Made by a program: the position numbers and the translations under genes. This document shows positions 1 to 6,521 of a stretch of 8,221 nucleotides of DNA, piece by piece. The notes beneath the pieces are model-generated. The model did not search any database and had not been told where the DNA came from. It saw only the letters and a program-made list of their open reading frames with translations. How positions within the stretch are numbered: the first letter of the stretch is position 1; every line of letters begins with the position of its first letter. Where the stretch lies: positions 1-8,221 of the forward strand of contig DATMPQ010000149.1 of NCBI GenBank assembly GCA_035567015.1, given 5' to 3'. Source of the DNA: AV133 sp035567015. Lineage in GTDB: Bacteria > Verrucomicrobiota > Verrucomicrobiia > Chthoniobacterales > UBA10450.

Positions 1-227
1 GTCATGACGAAGCAGCGGCGGGTGTATTTGTTGGGCGGATCGTCGCTGTTCGATCTCGCGCGCAGAAAAGGAACCCCGTTTTTATATTTGAGGACGGTAG
101 CGTTTTGGAACGCGAAGGTGTCGCGCTCGAAACTGAAAGCGGCTGCAAAGCTGCTGCTTTGTGTGAGCGCGACAAGAACGCCAGTCCGGAATATTTGCGG
201 GAATACCCGCCGGTCGCTGCGAATCAT
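1..227 (-). CDS. Exported hypothetical protein, N-terminal part (3' end beyond window)
   Basis: Starting from the ATG at 227-225 the minus strand stays open for all 75 complete codons to the window edge. The ATG lies one base after the accA stop (TGA-G-ATG), which is typical of a coupled downstream gene. The product starts MIRSDRR, followed by a mostly hydrophobic stretch (about residues 8-30, ending SSSFAAA), so it looks like a signal peptide or N-terminal anchor. The visible mature part includes DTFAFQNATVLKYKNG (residues 36-51) and KYTRRCFVM (67-75). I do not recognise a named family with certainty, although this resembles uncharacterised exported proteins I associate with Verrucomicrobia. 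There is no well-spaced Shine-Dalgarno; GTGAG abuts the ATG. Coding status rests on the open frame, the tight spacing and the signal-like start. The function is unknown. Confidence 0.72.
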   Translation of the reverse strand, partial: MIRSDRRVFPQIFRTGVLVALTQSSSFAAAFSFERDTFAFQNATVLKYKNGVPFLRARSNSDDPPNKYTRRCFVM

Positions 228-228
228 C

Positions 229-1215
229 TCACGAACGGATCGAGGCAGCTGCGCTTTTGCCTTCGGTGAAATTGCCCAGTCCCCGGAATTTTTCGTAGCG
301 TTTCTTGAGCAACTGTTCGACCGGCGTTTCAGTGACGCGCTGTAAATTTTGCCGGAGCGCGGAGCCCAGATTCGCCGCCGCCAGATCGTGATCGCGATGA
401 GCGCCGCCTTCGGGCTCGGGGATGATTTCATCGACTACTCCGAGCCTCAACAAATCCTGCGCCGTCAATTTCAGTGCCTCAGCGGCCTCGGCGGCGTGAC
501 GCCGATCTCGCCATAGAATGGCCGAGCACGCTTCCGGACTGATGACCGAATAGTAAGCGTTCTCGAGGATCAATACGCGGTCGGCAACGCCAATGCCAAG
601 CGCGCCGCCGGAGCCGCCTTCCCCAATAACGGCGGCGATAGTTGGCACGCGCAGGTTCATCATTTCGCGCAGGTTTACCGCGATCGCTTCGGAAATGTGG
701 CGTTCTTCCGAACCGATGCCGGGAAAGGCCCCCGGCGTATCGATCAGCGAGATCACGGGCATGCCAAATTTTTCCGCCAGTCGCATCAGGCGCAATGCTT
801 TGCGATAACCTTCCGGATAGGCGCAGCCGAAATTGCGCATTACGTTCTCCTTCGTATCGCGCCCTTTTTGGTGCGTGAGGACCACGCAACGCTGTGCGCC
901 GAGCATGGCAAGGCCGCTCGGCATCGCTTTATCGTCGGCGTAAAGACGGTCGCCGCGCAGCTCGATCCAATTGGTGAAACAGCGTTCGATATAATCAAGC
1001 GCGAAGGGGCGTCGCACATGCCGCGCGATTTGGACGCGCTGCCAGGCGCTCAGATTGCTATAAATTTCGCGGCGGGTTTCGTGGATCTTCACCTCAATTG
1101 CCTCAACTGCCGAGTCAAGATCGACATCGTGCTCGTTGGAATGATCCTTCAAATCTTGCAAACGCCGTTGCAGTTCGAAGATTGGTTTTTCAAAATCGAG
1201 TGGATGCGATTCCAT
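229..1215 (-). CDS. accA: Acetyl-CoA carboxylase carboxyltransferase subunit alpha
   Basis: AccA forms, with AccD, the carboxyltransferase that moves CO2 from carboxybiotin on AccB to acetyl-CoA, giving malonyl-CoA for fatty acid synthesis in the cytoplasm. The product is 328 residues, close to the roughly 320 usual for the family. Family landmarks run in order: LDFEKPIFEL (6-15), a helical N-terminal segment, ADDKAMPSG (93-101), HQKGRDTKENVMRNFG (115-130), PEGYRKALRLM (134-144), FIDTPG-like LIDTPGAFPGIG (157-168), the oxyanion loop GEGGSGGALGIG (198-209), YSVISPEAC (222-230) and IIPEPEGGAHR (264-274). The frame stays open upstream to 1446, but the ATG at 1215 begins the normal MxxxxLDFE start and lies 5 bases after the stop of the LysM gene, so longer starts are rejected. 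No clear Shine-Dalgarno precedes it, which fits coupling to the upstream gene. The partner accD is not in this window. Confidence 0.98.
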   Translation of the reverse strand: MESHPLDFEKPIFELQRRLQDLKDHSNEHDVDLDSAVEAIEVKIHETRREIYSNLSAWQRVQIARHVRRPFALDYIERCFTNWIELRGDRLYADDKAMPSGLAMLGAQRCVVLTHQKGRDTKENVMRNFGCAYPEGYRKALRLMRLAEKFGMPVISLIDTPGAFPGIGSEERHISEAIAVNLREMMNLRVPTIAAVIGEGGSGGALGIGVADRVLILENAYYSVISPEACSAILWRDRRHAAEAAEALKLTAQDLLRLGVVDEIIPEPEGGAHRDHDLAAANLGSALRQNLQRVTETPVEQLLKKRYEKFRGLGNFTEGKSAAASIRS

Positions 1216-1220
1216 TTTCG

Positions 1221-2060
1221 CTAGTCTGTAATGGTGACAGGCGTCTGCTTGTTTACAAGAGCGCTCAGCTCTTCGAGATCGGAAGCGGCCAGGCCAAGGC
1301 CTTGGGGTGGCGGCGGCTGCGCGAGAGTCGGATGCGCGGAATCGGCCACCGAATAAAGGGTGTAAGCCGGCACGCCAAGCCGGATCCAGCGGGTGCTGCC
1401 GATGTACTCCTTGCTGCCGAAACCAATGCGCTTCCCGTCCCTCCACGCCATCGTCTCCGCAACCTTGGTGGTGAGTTTCGGAGGCTGTTTCGCTGCCAGT
1501 TTTTCATCGCGCACGTGATATTGCTTGAAGAACGCGCCGTGCTCGAGCAGCACGACGAGTTTCGCTTTGCGTTGAATGACGATGGAGAAATCGGGATGCG
1601 AAACAAGCAGGCGATCGCCAATGTGAAGCATAGTGCCGCTTAGATTGTTCATGCGCATGATCAGTTCGGGCGTTGATTTGACCTTACGTGCAACTTTCGC
1701 CAGCACGTCGCCTGGCTTGACGATGTATTCCTGTTTCTCCGGGGAGGGAGTGCGTGAAAGCAGGACGTCGATGTTTATTTCACCCAGCAGATCCTTGGCT
1801 TCTTCGACATGCAGACCAGTGGGATATTCCTGAATGAACGCGGCCAGCGCGTCGCGAGCCTCGGCCAGTTTGCCCTCCTGGCGTAATTTCGCCGCAGCCT
1901 GAAACTCCGGCAGGCTGATGTCCGGCGTTGGCTCAGGCGGAACGTCGCCGTGCTGCTCGTGACGCACAGCGATCTCCTGTTTGAAGAAAAGACGATAACT
2001 AAAGAAGGCGGCGCCGCCGAATATGATCAAAGCCAGCAATAAAACGAAGAGCCACTTCAT
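1221..2060 (-). CDS. Membrane-anchored LysM protein with degenerate L,D-transpeptidase-like domain
   Basis: The product has 279 residues. Residues 3-25 are an uncleaved-looking N-terminal transmembrane anchor. Residues 50-80 (from LPEFQAAAKL to AFIQEYP) resemble a TPR-type helical pair with the x-GKLAEARDAL-x pattern. Residues 111-153 are a LysM domain (EYIVKPGDVLAKVARK ... MLHIGDRLLV), a module that binds N-acetylglucosamine chains of peptidoglycan. Residues 157-277 have the outline of a YkuD (L,D-transpeptidase) domain: beta strands FSIVIQRKAKLVVLLEHG and a terminal DLEELSALVNKQTPVTI, matching the usual D(V/A)xxLYxLVPxGTPVxI. However, the catalytic HG...SxGC(I/V)R signature is absent: where the Cys should be the protein reads PQGLGLAAS (252-260), and there is no Cys anywhere in the protein. 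I infer a periplasmic wall-binding, non-enzymatic protein. It lies 5 bases upstream of accA, suggesting co-translation. LysM is secure; the YkuD relationship is moderately sure. Confidence 0.88.
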   Translation of the reverse strand: MKWLFVLLLALIIFGGAAFFSYRLFFKQEIAVRHEQHGDVPPEPTPDISLPEFQAAAKLRQEGKLAEARDALAAFIQEYPTGLHVEEAKDLLGEINIDVLLSRTPSPEKQEYIVKPGDVLAKVARKVKSTPELIMRMNNLSGTMLHIGDRLLVSHPDFSIVIQRKAKLVVLLEHGAFFKQYHVRDEKLAAKQPPKLTTKVAETMAWRDGKRIGFGSKEYIGSTRWIRLGVPAYTLYSVADSAHPTLAQPPPPQGLGLAASDLEELSALVNKQTPVTITD

Positions 2061-2151
2061 GGATGGAACAACGCGACGATCAATCTACGAATCGTGTCGC
2101 CCATGAGTTTCAGACGCGACCCCCGATGCGACAAGCAAATGATCGAGCGCC

Positions 2152-2604
2152 TTAGCCCTTGTCCAACTCGCGACCGGGAAAGAAACGGCGCCAAAGGCGA
2201 AAGAACGCGCGCTCCTCTTCAAGACTCCAGGTGAAGTGGCAATTCTCGCAGTAAAATTCCTTCTGGAAAATCTTGAGTGCGAAAAGAACGCTTGCCACTG
2301 CCGGCGTGAGAAACTTTCGCGTCAGCTGTGGGTACTCGATACTCGAGGAACCGCATTGTGGGCAGCGAATAAGGGCCGAGGCGATGCCCGGATCGGTGGC
2401 TTCCCATTCGACCATGAGATGTTGTGCCTCCTCGAAATCCTTTTCTTCCACTTTCACTTTCACATTTGCCCGTGGCTTTGACATAAAGGCGACCTGTTGC
2501 AGGTGCATCTCGTTATGAACATCAGCGCGCAGGCCGGCTTGTTGAAAGCGCTCCTTCAGTTGCTTCGCTTTGGCCGGCTCGTTGAACGTTGCGATCGTCA
2601 CCAT
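2152..2604 (-). CDS. DUF2007-like domain protein with C-terminal zinc ribbon
   Basis: The product has 150 residues. Residues 1-68 look like the DUF2007 (putative signal-transducing) fold: MVTIATFNEPAKAKQLKERF, then QQAGLRADVHNE, and later VKVEEKDFEEAQHLM, the two alpha-beta units that place a ligand-sized pocket between strands. Residues 80-124 carry four cysteines as CPQCG (C81, C84) and CENCHF (C119, C122), a zinc-ribbon arrangement with a hydrophobic insert (about 99-113) between the knuckles. The C-terminus is basic (FFRLWRRFFPGR). It has no signal peptide and is probably cytoplasmic. It lies 47 bases after the DUF420 gene and 91 before the LysM gene on the same strand. A GAGG sits 11 bases before the ATG, a rather long spacing. 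The biochemical role is unknown; domain calls are from motif recognition. Confidence 0.8.
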   Translation of the reverse strand: MVTIATFNEPAKAKQLKERFQQAGLRADVHNEMHLQQVAFMSKPRANVKVKVEEKDFEEAQHLMVEWEATDPGIASALIRCPQCGSSSIEYPQLTRKFLTPAVASVLFALKIFQKEFYCENCHFTWSLEEERAFFRLWRRFFPGRELDKG

Positions 2605-2651
2605 AGTTTCATTTGCCTCGAGAGCGTCCGTGGCTTCTGATCAAACATCAA

Positions 2652-3104
2652 CTACTGGCCAAGTGCAAGATTCGGCGGCGGGAACCATTTATAGAGCATG
2701 AGATAAACGAGCACGCCTGTAACGGAAACGTAAAGCCAAATCGGAATCGTCCAGCGCGCGATGCGCCGATGGCGGTCCCAGCGACGGCGAAAAACCTGGA
2801 CGAGCGTCACGATCACCAGCGGGAGAGTGACGAAGGCGAGCAGAACGTGTGAGATGAGCATCGGAAAGTAAATCCACGCGATTAGCCCTCCGGCCGCGAA
2901 GTGGGTCGATTTTTCGCCCACATGCGCATGATAAACGATGTAACCAACCAGAAAAAATGTCGATGAAATCACCGCCGTGATCATGCAGGCCATGTGCCGC
3001 CGCCACGCTCCGCGGCGGATCAAATACCAGCCCATCGAGATAAAAACGGTGCTCACCAGATTGAGCGATGCGTTCAGGGCTGGAAGATCGCGAATAGAAA
3101 GCAT
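2652..3104 (-). CDS. DUF420 family four-helix membrane protein
   Basis: The product has 150 residues and four predicted transmembrane helices at about 13-30, 38-58, 72-104 (long, perhaps split) and 116-139, with positive RR/RRR loops between them. DLPALNASLN at 7-16, the RRxxxxHMACM segment with H37, the YHAH motif (H59, H61), THF (H68) and ISHVLLA (H86) match the conserved pattern of DUF420 (YozB type). Members of this family are associated with haem-copper oxidase genes, and the staphylococcal relative CtaM is needed for cytochrome aa3 oxidase activity, so the buried histidines may bind haem or copper; that is inference for this protein. No oxidase gene is visible in the window. It begins 76 bases from the divergent AsmA-like gene and appears to be the first gene of the leftward operon. 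No convincing Shine-Dalgarno precedes its ATG. Confidence 0.87.
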   Translation of the reverse strand: MLSIRDLPALNASLNLVSTVFISMGWYLIRRGAWRRHMACMITAVISSTFFLVGYIVYHAHVGEKSTHFAAGGLIAWIYFPMLISHVLLAFVTLPLVIVTLVQVFRRRWDRHRRIARWTIPIWLYVSVTGVLVYLMLYKWFPPPNLALGQ

Positions 3105-3110
3105 AAGTTG

Positions 3111-3173
3111 GTTGAAGCGATAAAGAGTTAAAGCGTTGAACCATTAGATCGACAATCGCTTCAACGCTTTAAC
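3111..3173. repeat. Inverted octamer array in the divergent spacer
   Basis: The left part is four 8-base units in phase: GTTGAAGC (3111-3118), GATAAAGA, GTTAAAGC and GTTGAACC (3135-3142). The right part read on the minus strand is GTTAAAGC (3173-3166) then GTTGAAGC (3165-3158). The longest perfect arms are 14 bases, 3127-3140 and 3160-3173, around a 19-base loop; a second perfect 10-base pairing, 3111-3120 with 3156-3165, competes for the same right arm. It occupies most of the 76 bases between the two divergent start codons and ends 7 bases before the ATG at 3181. Confidence 0.85.
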
Positions 3174-3238
3174 GAGCTCCATGCCGCCCGTTCTCGAACA
3201 ATCCCAAACTCCAGCTCGCGCGCAAGATCGACAATCGC
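3146..3238. repeat. 14-base direct repeat flanking the AsmA-like start codon
   Basis: AGATCGACAATCGC occurs at 3146-3159, in the loop and right-arm edge of the octamer array, and again at 3225-3238, inside codons 15-20 of the AsmA-like gene. The copies are 79 bases apart and identical. Confidence 0.8.
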
Positions 3239-5577
3239 CTTTCGTGCGCCGCGTTTTTGTGAGCGCACTGCGTTTGCTGGCTATTCTAGCCGTCGCGGCC
3301 CTGCCAGGCGGTGGATTGTATCTGGCCAAGAAGGGCTTTGGCCGGCAATGGCGTTCCCGCGTCGTCGAAGAACTGCACAAGCGCGGCGTCGAAGCGTCCG
3401 TCCGCCGGCTGACGCTCGATCCGTTCCGCGGCCTGGTCGCCAAGGACGTGCGGATCTTCGATTACAAGAACCGCGAAAACACGCTCGCTCTCATCAGCGA
3501 AATCTCACTCGACATCAATTACGCCGCGCTCATCCATCATGAGCCATTTCTTAACGCCCTCGACGTGCGCAACGCGCAAATCACGCTGCCACTCAAGGGC
3601 GCCGCAGGAAAGATTGACAAGGCGCAGCTGAATAATTTCCGCGCCCACGTTTATTTTCCGCCCGAGCAAATTTACGTCAGTCAGGCTGAAGGAATTTTTT
3701 GCGGAGTGCGGATTTCCGCGACCGGCCAATTAATCAAACGCGAGAATTATCAGCCATCGCCGCAAGCCTCCGAGGAAGAGTGGCAGAAGCGGATCTCGAT
3801 GTTGCAGCGATTGGTGGGGGAGGTGCGGCAGTTCACATTTCCTGGCGCTCGTCCCTGGCTACAGGTGAAATTCAGCGGCGACTTGGCCGAGATGGAGAGT
3901 GCGCGCGTCGAAGCAACGCTGAGCGGAGAGCGACTGCGGCGCGGCAATTATGAATTGCAGAGCTTGTTCGTGGCTGCGGAATGGGCCGATCAAGAACTGA
4001 ATATCACTCGATGCGAATGGGCAGATGGCGCCGGAAACTTTGCCGGTCGCGCCAGTTGGAGCCGGCAAAGCGGTGACGCGAATTTCCAAGCGCGCAGCAC
4101 TCTGGCATTAAAAGCTTTTCTCGATGCCTTCGGGCTGGGCGATTTCCTCGCGGACGCGACATTTTACGTGCCGCCCTTGGTCGAGATCTCCGGTTCGGCA
4201 AATTTCGCACAAGATCATCCGCAGTTAAAAATTATCGGTCACGCCGCGGCGGGCAGCTTTGCCTACAAGACGGCGCCGTTCTCCGATTTGAGCCTCGATT
4301 TCTCCTGGGATGGCAAGCGCGCCTTGCTCCGCGATGTGCGCCTTAGACATCAAAGCGGCGAGCTCCGTGCGGATCTTTTCGATGCGCCAAAGGATTTCCG
4401 TTTAAACATCGAGAGCACAATCAATCCAGGCGCGCTGCGGATATTGGCCCCTCCCGACCTGAGTCAATTCCTCAGCGAATGGGAATGGCAGCGTCCGCCC
4501 TCCGTTCATCTCGCCATCCGCGGCCAGGATCGACATCCAGAGACGTGGAAAGGCGAGGGCACCGTCGCGCTCGGCCGCACTCGATTTCGCGGCGTCTGGA
4601 TGAACTCGGGAAGCGCCAAAATCCACTTCGGCGACGGCGCGATCACTTATGACGACTTCCGCGTAGCGCGCGATGAAGGCATTGGCACCGGAACTTTCAC
4701 CTACGATTTCAAAAATCACGAAGTCCGCGTCGCAAATGTCAAAACATCAGTACGTCCCGTCGATGCGATTTTTTGGATTGACCCGACGCTGTGGAAGGCG
4801 GTTGTGCCGTATAAATTCCGGCAGCCGCCCAACATTACTGCAAACGGTGTTTACCAGTTTCGCGGCGGCAAGAATACGAGGCTCGAAATTACGGTCGATG
4901 CGTCCAACGGCATGGACTACGTTTTTCTGGGCAAGACTTTGCCATTCGATCGGACCTCTGGACGACTTCTCTTCACGAACGACCGGTTGCAAATTGTAGA
5001 TCTTCGCGGCGCGCTTTTTTCCGGAAACGTGCGCGGCAACGCCGATATCTCCCTTGCGAAAGACAAACCGCTTTATCACGCCAGCGTCGTCGTTACGGAT
5101 ATCGATTTCCCTCGCCTGACCAATCTTTATTTCAGCTACTATCACTCTCGAACGGTGCGCGGACAGTTGAACGGCGCATATGATTTCGATGGATTGGGCA
5201 CCGACGCACGCAATATGCGTGGCACGGGAAGAATCGGACTCACCAATGGCGATGTCTTCGCCATTCCTGTCTTCGGGCCGATTTCAGAGATCCTCAATCA
5301 CATTGTGCCGGGTGCCGGCTATAGCGTTGCGCGGGCCGCTGGCGCGAAATTTACGATCAGCGACGGAATCATTCACACCGACGATCTCGATATGGCCGGA
5401 CAACTTTTCAGCGTCCTGGGCCATGGCGACGTCTATTTTCTCGACGACAAGCTCGATTTTGACGTGCGGATCAATGCGAAAGGCCCCGGTGTCGTACTTG
5501 CGCCAGTTTACAAACTTTTCGAATATAAAGGTGAAGGAAGCCTGAAGAAACCGGAGTGGCACCCCAAGCGATTTTAG
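3181..5577 (+). CDS. AsmA-like / DUF3971-type envelope protein
   Basis: The product has 798 residues. A short basic N-terminus (RR at 23-24) precedes one transmembrane helix at about 25-48, followed by a long beta-rich region without further membrane spans, the layout of AsmA/TamB/YhdP-type proteins anchored in the inner membrane and extending through the periplasm. Residues 60-135 (VVEELHKRGVEASVRRLTLD ... LDVRNAQI) form the N-terminal 'which residues of the anchor lead into a beta-groove' section typical of the superfamily, and residues 560-760 hold the AsmA C-terminal signature, including GTGRIGLTNGDVFAIPVFG (681-699), KFTISDGIIHTDDLDM (723-738) and DVRINAKGPG (761-770). Known relatives move phospholipids towards the outer membrane; the substrate here is not known. 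The ATG at 3181 gives the only complete helix with a short cytosolic tail; GAG at 3174-3176 is a poor Shine-Dalgarno. A GTG at 3244 is an alternative. The stop codon lies inside a repeat array. Confidence 0.88.
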   Translation: MPPVLEQSQTPARAQDRQSPFVRRVFVSALRLLAILAVAALPGGGLYLAKKGFGRQWRSRVVEELHKRGVEASVRRLTLDPFRGLVAKDVRIFDYKNRENTLALISEISLDINYAALIHHEPFLNALDVRNAQITLPLKGAAGKIDKAQLNNFRAHVYFPPEQIYVSQAEGIFCGVRISATGQLIKRENYQPSPQASEEEWQKRISMLQRLVGEVRQFTFPGARPWLQVKFSGDLAEMESARVEATLSGERLRRGNYELQSLFVAAEWADQELNITRCEWADGAGNFAGRASWSRQSGDANFQARSTLALKAFLDAFGLGDFLADATFYVPPLVEISGSANFAQDHPQLKIIGHAAAGSFAYKTAPFSDLSLDFSWDGKRALLRDVRLRHQSGELRADLFDAPKDFRLNIESTINPGALRILAPPDLSQFLSEWEWQRPPSVHLAIRGQDRHPETWKGEGTVALGRTRFRGVWMNSGSAKIHFGDGAITYDDFRVARDEGIGTGTFTYDFKNHEVRVANVKTSVRPVDAIFWIDPTLWKAVVPYKFRQPPNITANGVYQFRGGKNTRLEITVDASNGMDYVFLGKTLPFDRTSGRLLFTNDRLQIVDLRGALFSGNVRGNADISLAKDKPLYHASVVVTDIDFPRLTNLYFSYYHSRTVRGQLNGAYDFDGLGTDARNMRGTGRIGLTNGDVFAIPVFGPISEILNHIVPGAGYSVARAAGAKFTISDGIIHTDDLDMAGQLFSVLGHGDVYFLDDKLDFDVRINAKGPGVVLAPVYKLFEYKGEGSLKKPEWHPKRF

Positions 5578-5675
5578 ATTTTAGATCTTCGATTTTCGAT
5601 TGAATGAAACTAGCAAGACGTCGGTCGCGGTCTTCGCCAGCCAGATCGAAAATCAAAAACCGCCAATCGAAAATT
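5571..5675. repeat. Inverted heptamer array at the AsmA-like/nfo junction
   Basis: The left half has units in 7-base phase: ATTTTAG (5571-5577, containing the AsmA-like stop), ATTTTAG (5578-5584), ATCTTCG (5585-5591), ATTTTCG (5592-5598) and a start of a fifth. On the minus strand the right half reads ATTTTCG (5674-5668), ATTGGCG, GTTTTTG and ATTTTCG (5653-5647), again in exact 7-base phase. Perfect arms are 5592-5602 with 5664-5674 (11 bases), and 5591-5600 with 5645-5654 (10 bases). The right half lies inside the first 24 codons of nfo. Confidence 0.85.
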
Positions 5676-6521
5676 CTCCTCGGCGCCCACATGTCGATCG
5701 GCGGCGGGGTGCACAGGGCAATCGAACGCGCCTGTTCGATCAACTGCACCGCCATGCAAATCTTCGTGAAAAACAATATGCAATGGTTCGCACGACCGCT
5801 CGTGAAGGAGGAAATTCGCGCCTTTCTCAATCACCGGCGTGCTGAGCTGGCGTCGGTTTTTGCCCATGCGAACTATTTAATCAATCTGGCCGCGACCAAT
5901 CCGCAATTTCACTCGAATTCATTGCGCGCTTTGTCGGAAGAGTTGACTCGGGCAGACCAGCTCGAATTGCCTTTTCTCGTCTTGCATCCCGGCGCGCACC
6001 TCGGGATGGGCGAGGAAGCCGGACTCGAAAAGATTATCGGCTCGCTTGACCGCGTGCTCGCCGGAATTCCGAAAGTGAAGACTCGGATCGCGCTCGAGAC
6101 GACGGCCGGTCAGGGCTCATGTCTGGGCGACAAATTCGAGCATTTTGCCCACATCATCAGTTGCGTGCGCGAACCGCAGCGGCTTTGCGTTTGCCTCGAC
6201 ACCGCTCACGTTTTCGCCGCCGGTTACGACATTGGCAGCGAAGCCGCGACACGAAAAATGTTGGCGCAATTTGACCGGACGATCGGTCTCGATCGCCTTG
6301 TTGCGATTCACGCAAACGATTCCAAGACGACGCGTGGTTCACGAGTAGATCGGCATGAACACATCGGGAAAGGGCGAATCGGACTGGACGCCTTTCGCTT
6401 CATCATGCGCGATCGGCGGTTGCGCAAAATCCCAAAAGTGCTCGAAACGCCAAAAGGCAAAGACCTCGCTCAGGACGTGATAAACCTAAGTACGTTGCGA
6501 GCGCTCGCAGACGAACAATGA
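5604..6521 (+). CDS. nfo: Deoxyribonuclease IV (AP endonuclease, EndoIV family)
   Basis: This is a cytoplasmic, zinc-dependent endonuclease of base excision repair that cuts 5' of abasic sites. All nine metal ligands expected from E. coli Nfo can be placed in the 305 residues: H88 (HANYLIN), H128 (VLHPGAH), E165 (ALETTAGQGS), D199 and H202 (CLDTAHVFAAGYDI), H236 (HANDSK), D249 and H251 (DRHEHIGKGRIG), and E281 (VLETPKG). The conserved fold begins at about residue 25 (LLGAHMSIGGG), so the first 23 or so residues, which are basic and serine-rich, are extra compared with typical members. No ATG, GTG or TTG lies in frame between codon 1 and M30, and M30 would remove the first beta strand; an ATT at codon 24 is the only nearby unconventional alternative. 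The extension is encoded partly by an inverted repeat array (5571-5675). The gene starts 26 bases after the AsmA-like stop and may be co-transcribed with it. Confidence 0.96.
   Translation: MKLARRRSRSSPARSKIKNRQSKILLGAHMSIGGGVHRAIERACSINCTAMQIFVKNNMQWFARPLVKEEIRAFLNHRRAELASVFAHANYLINLAATNPQFHSNSLRALSEELTRADQLELPFLVLHPGAHLGMGEEAGLEKIIGSLDRVLAGIPKVKTRIALETTAGQGSCLGDKFEHFAHIISCVREPQRLCVCLDTAHVFAAGYDIGSEAATRKMLAQFDRTIGLDRLVAIHANDSKTTRGSRVDRHEHIGKGRIGLDAFRFIMRDRRLRKIPKVLETPKGKDLAQDVINLSTLRALADEQ

Noticed and set aside
4..345. 113-codon open frame on the plus strand at the left edge
   Set aside because: It overlaps the accA 3' end and the new minus-strand gene in antisense; its translation has no recognisable domain and is low in plausibility next to the coupled gene on the other strand.
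1216..1446. 77-codon upstream extension of the accA frame
   Set aside because: It lies wholly inside the LysM gene in another frame, and the extra residues have no similarity to AccA; the ATG at 1215 gives the standard AccA start.
697..1643. Plus-strand open frames of 175 and 181 codons over accA and the LysM gene
   Set aside because: Antisense shadows produced by codon bias; no domain is recognisable and the minus-strand products are clear.
2073..2100. Imperfect hairpin (GCGACGAT with ATCGTGTCGC) upstream of the LysM gene
   Set aside because: The pairing needs a two-base bulge and has no U-tract or nearby signals; it is too weak to call a terminator or regulatory element.
3105..3180. Sigma-70-type promoters for the divergent genes
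   Set aside because: I looked on both strands for a -35/-10 pair with normal spacing and found none convincing; the AT-rich hexamers present belong to the repeat units.
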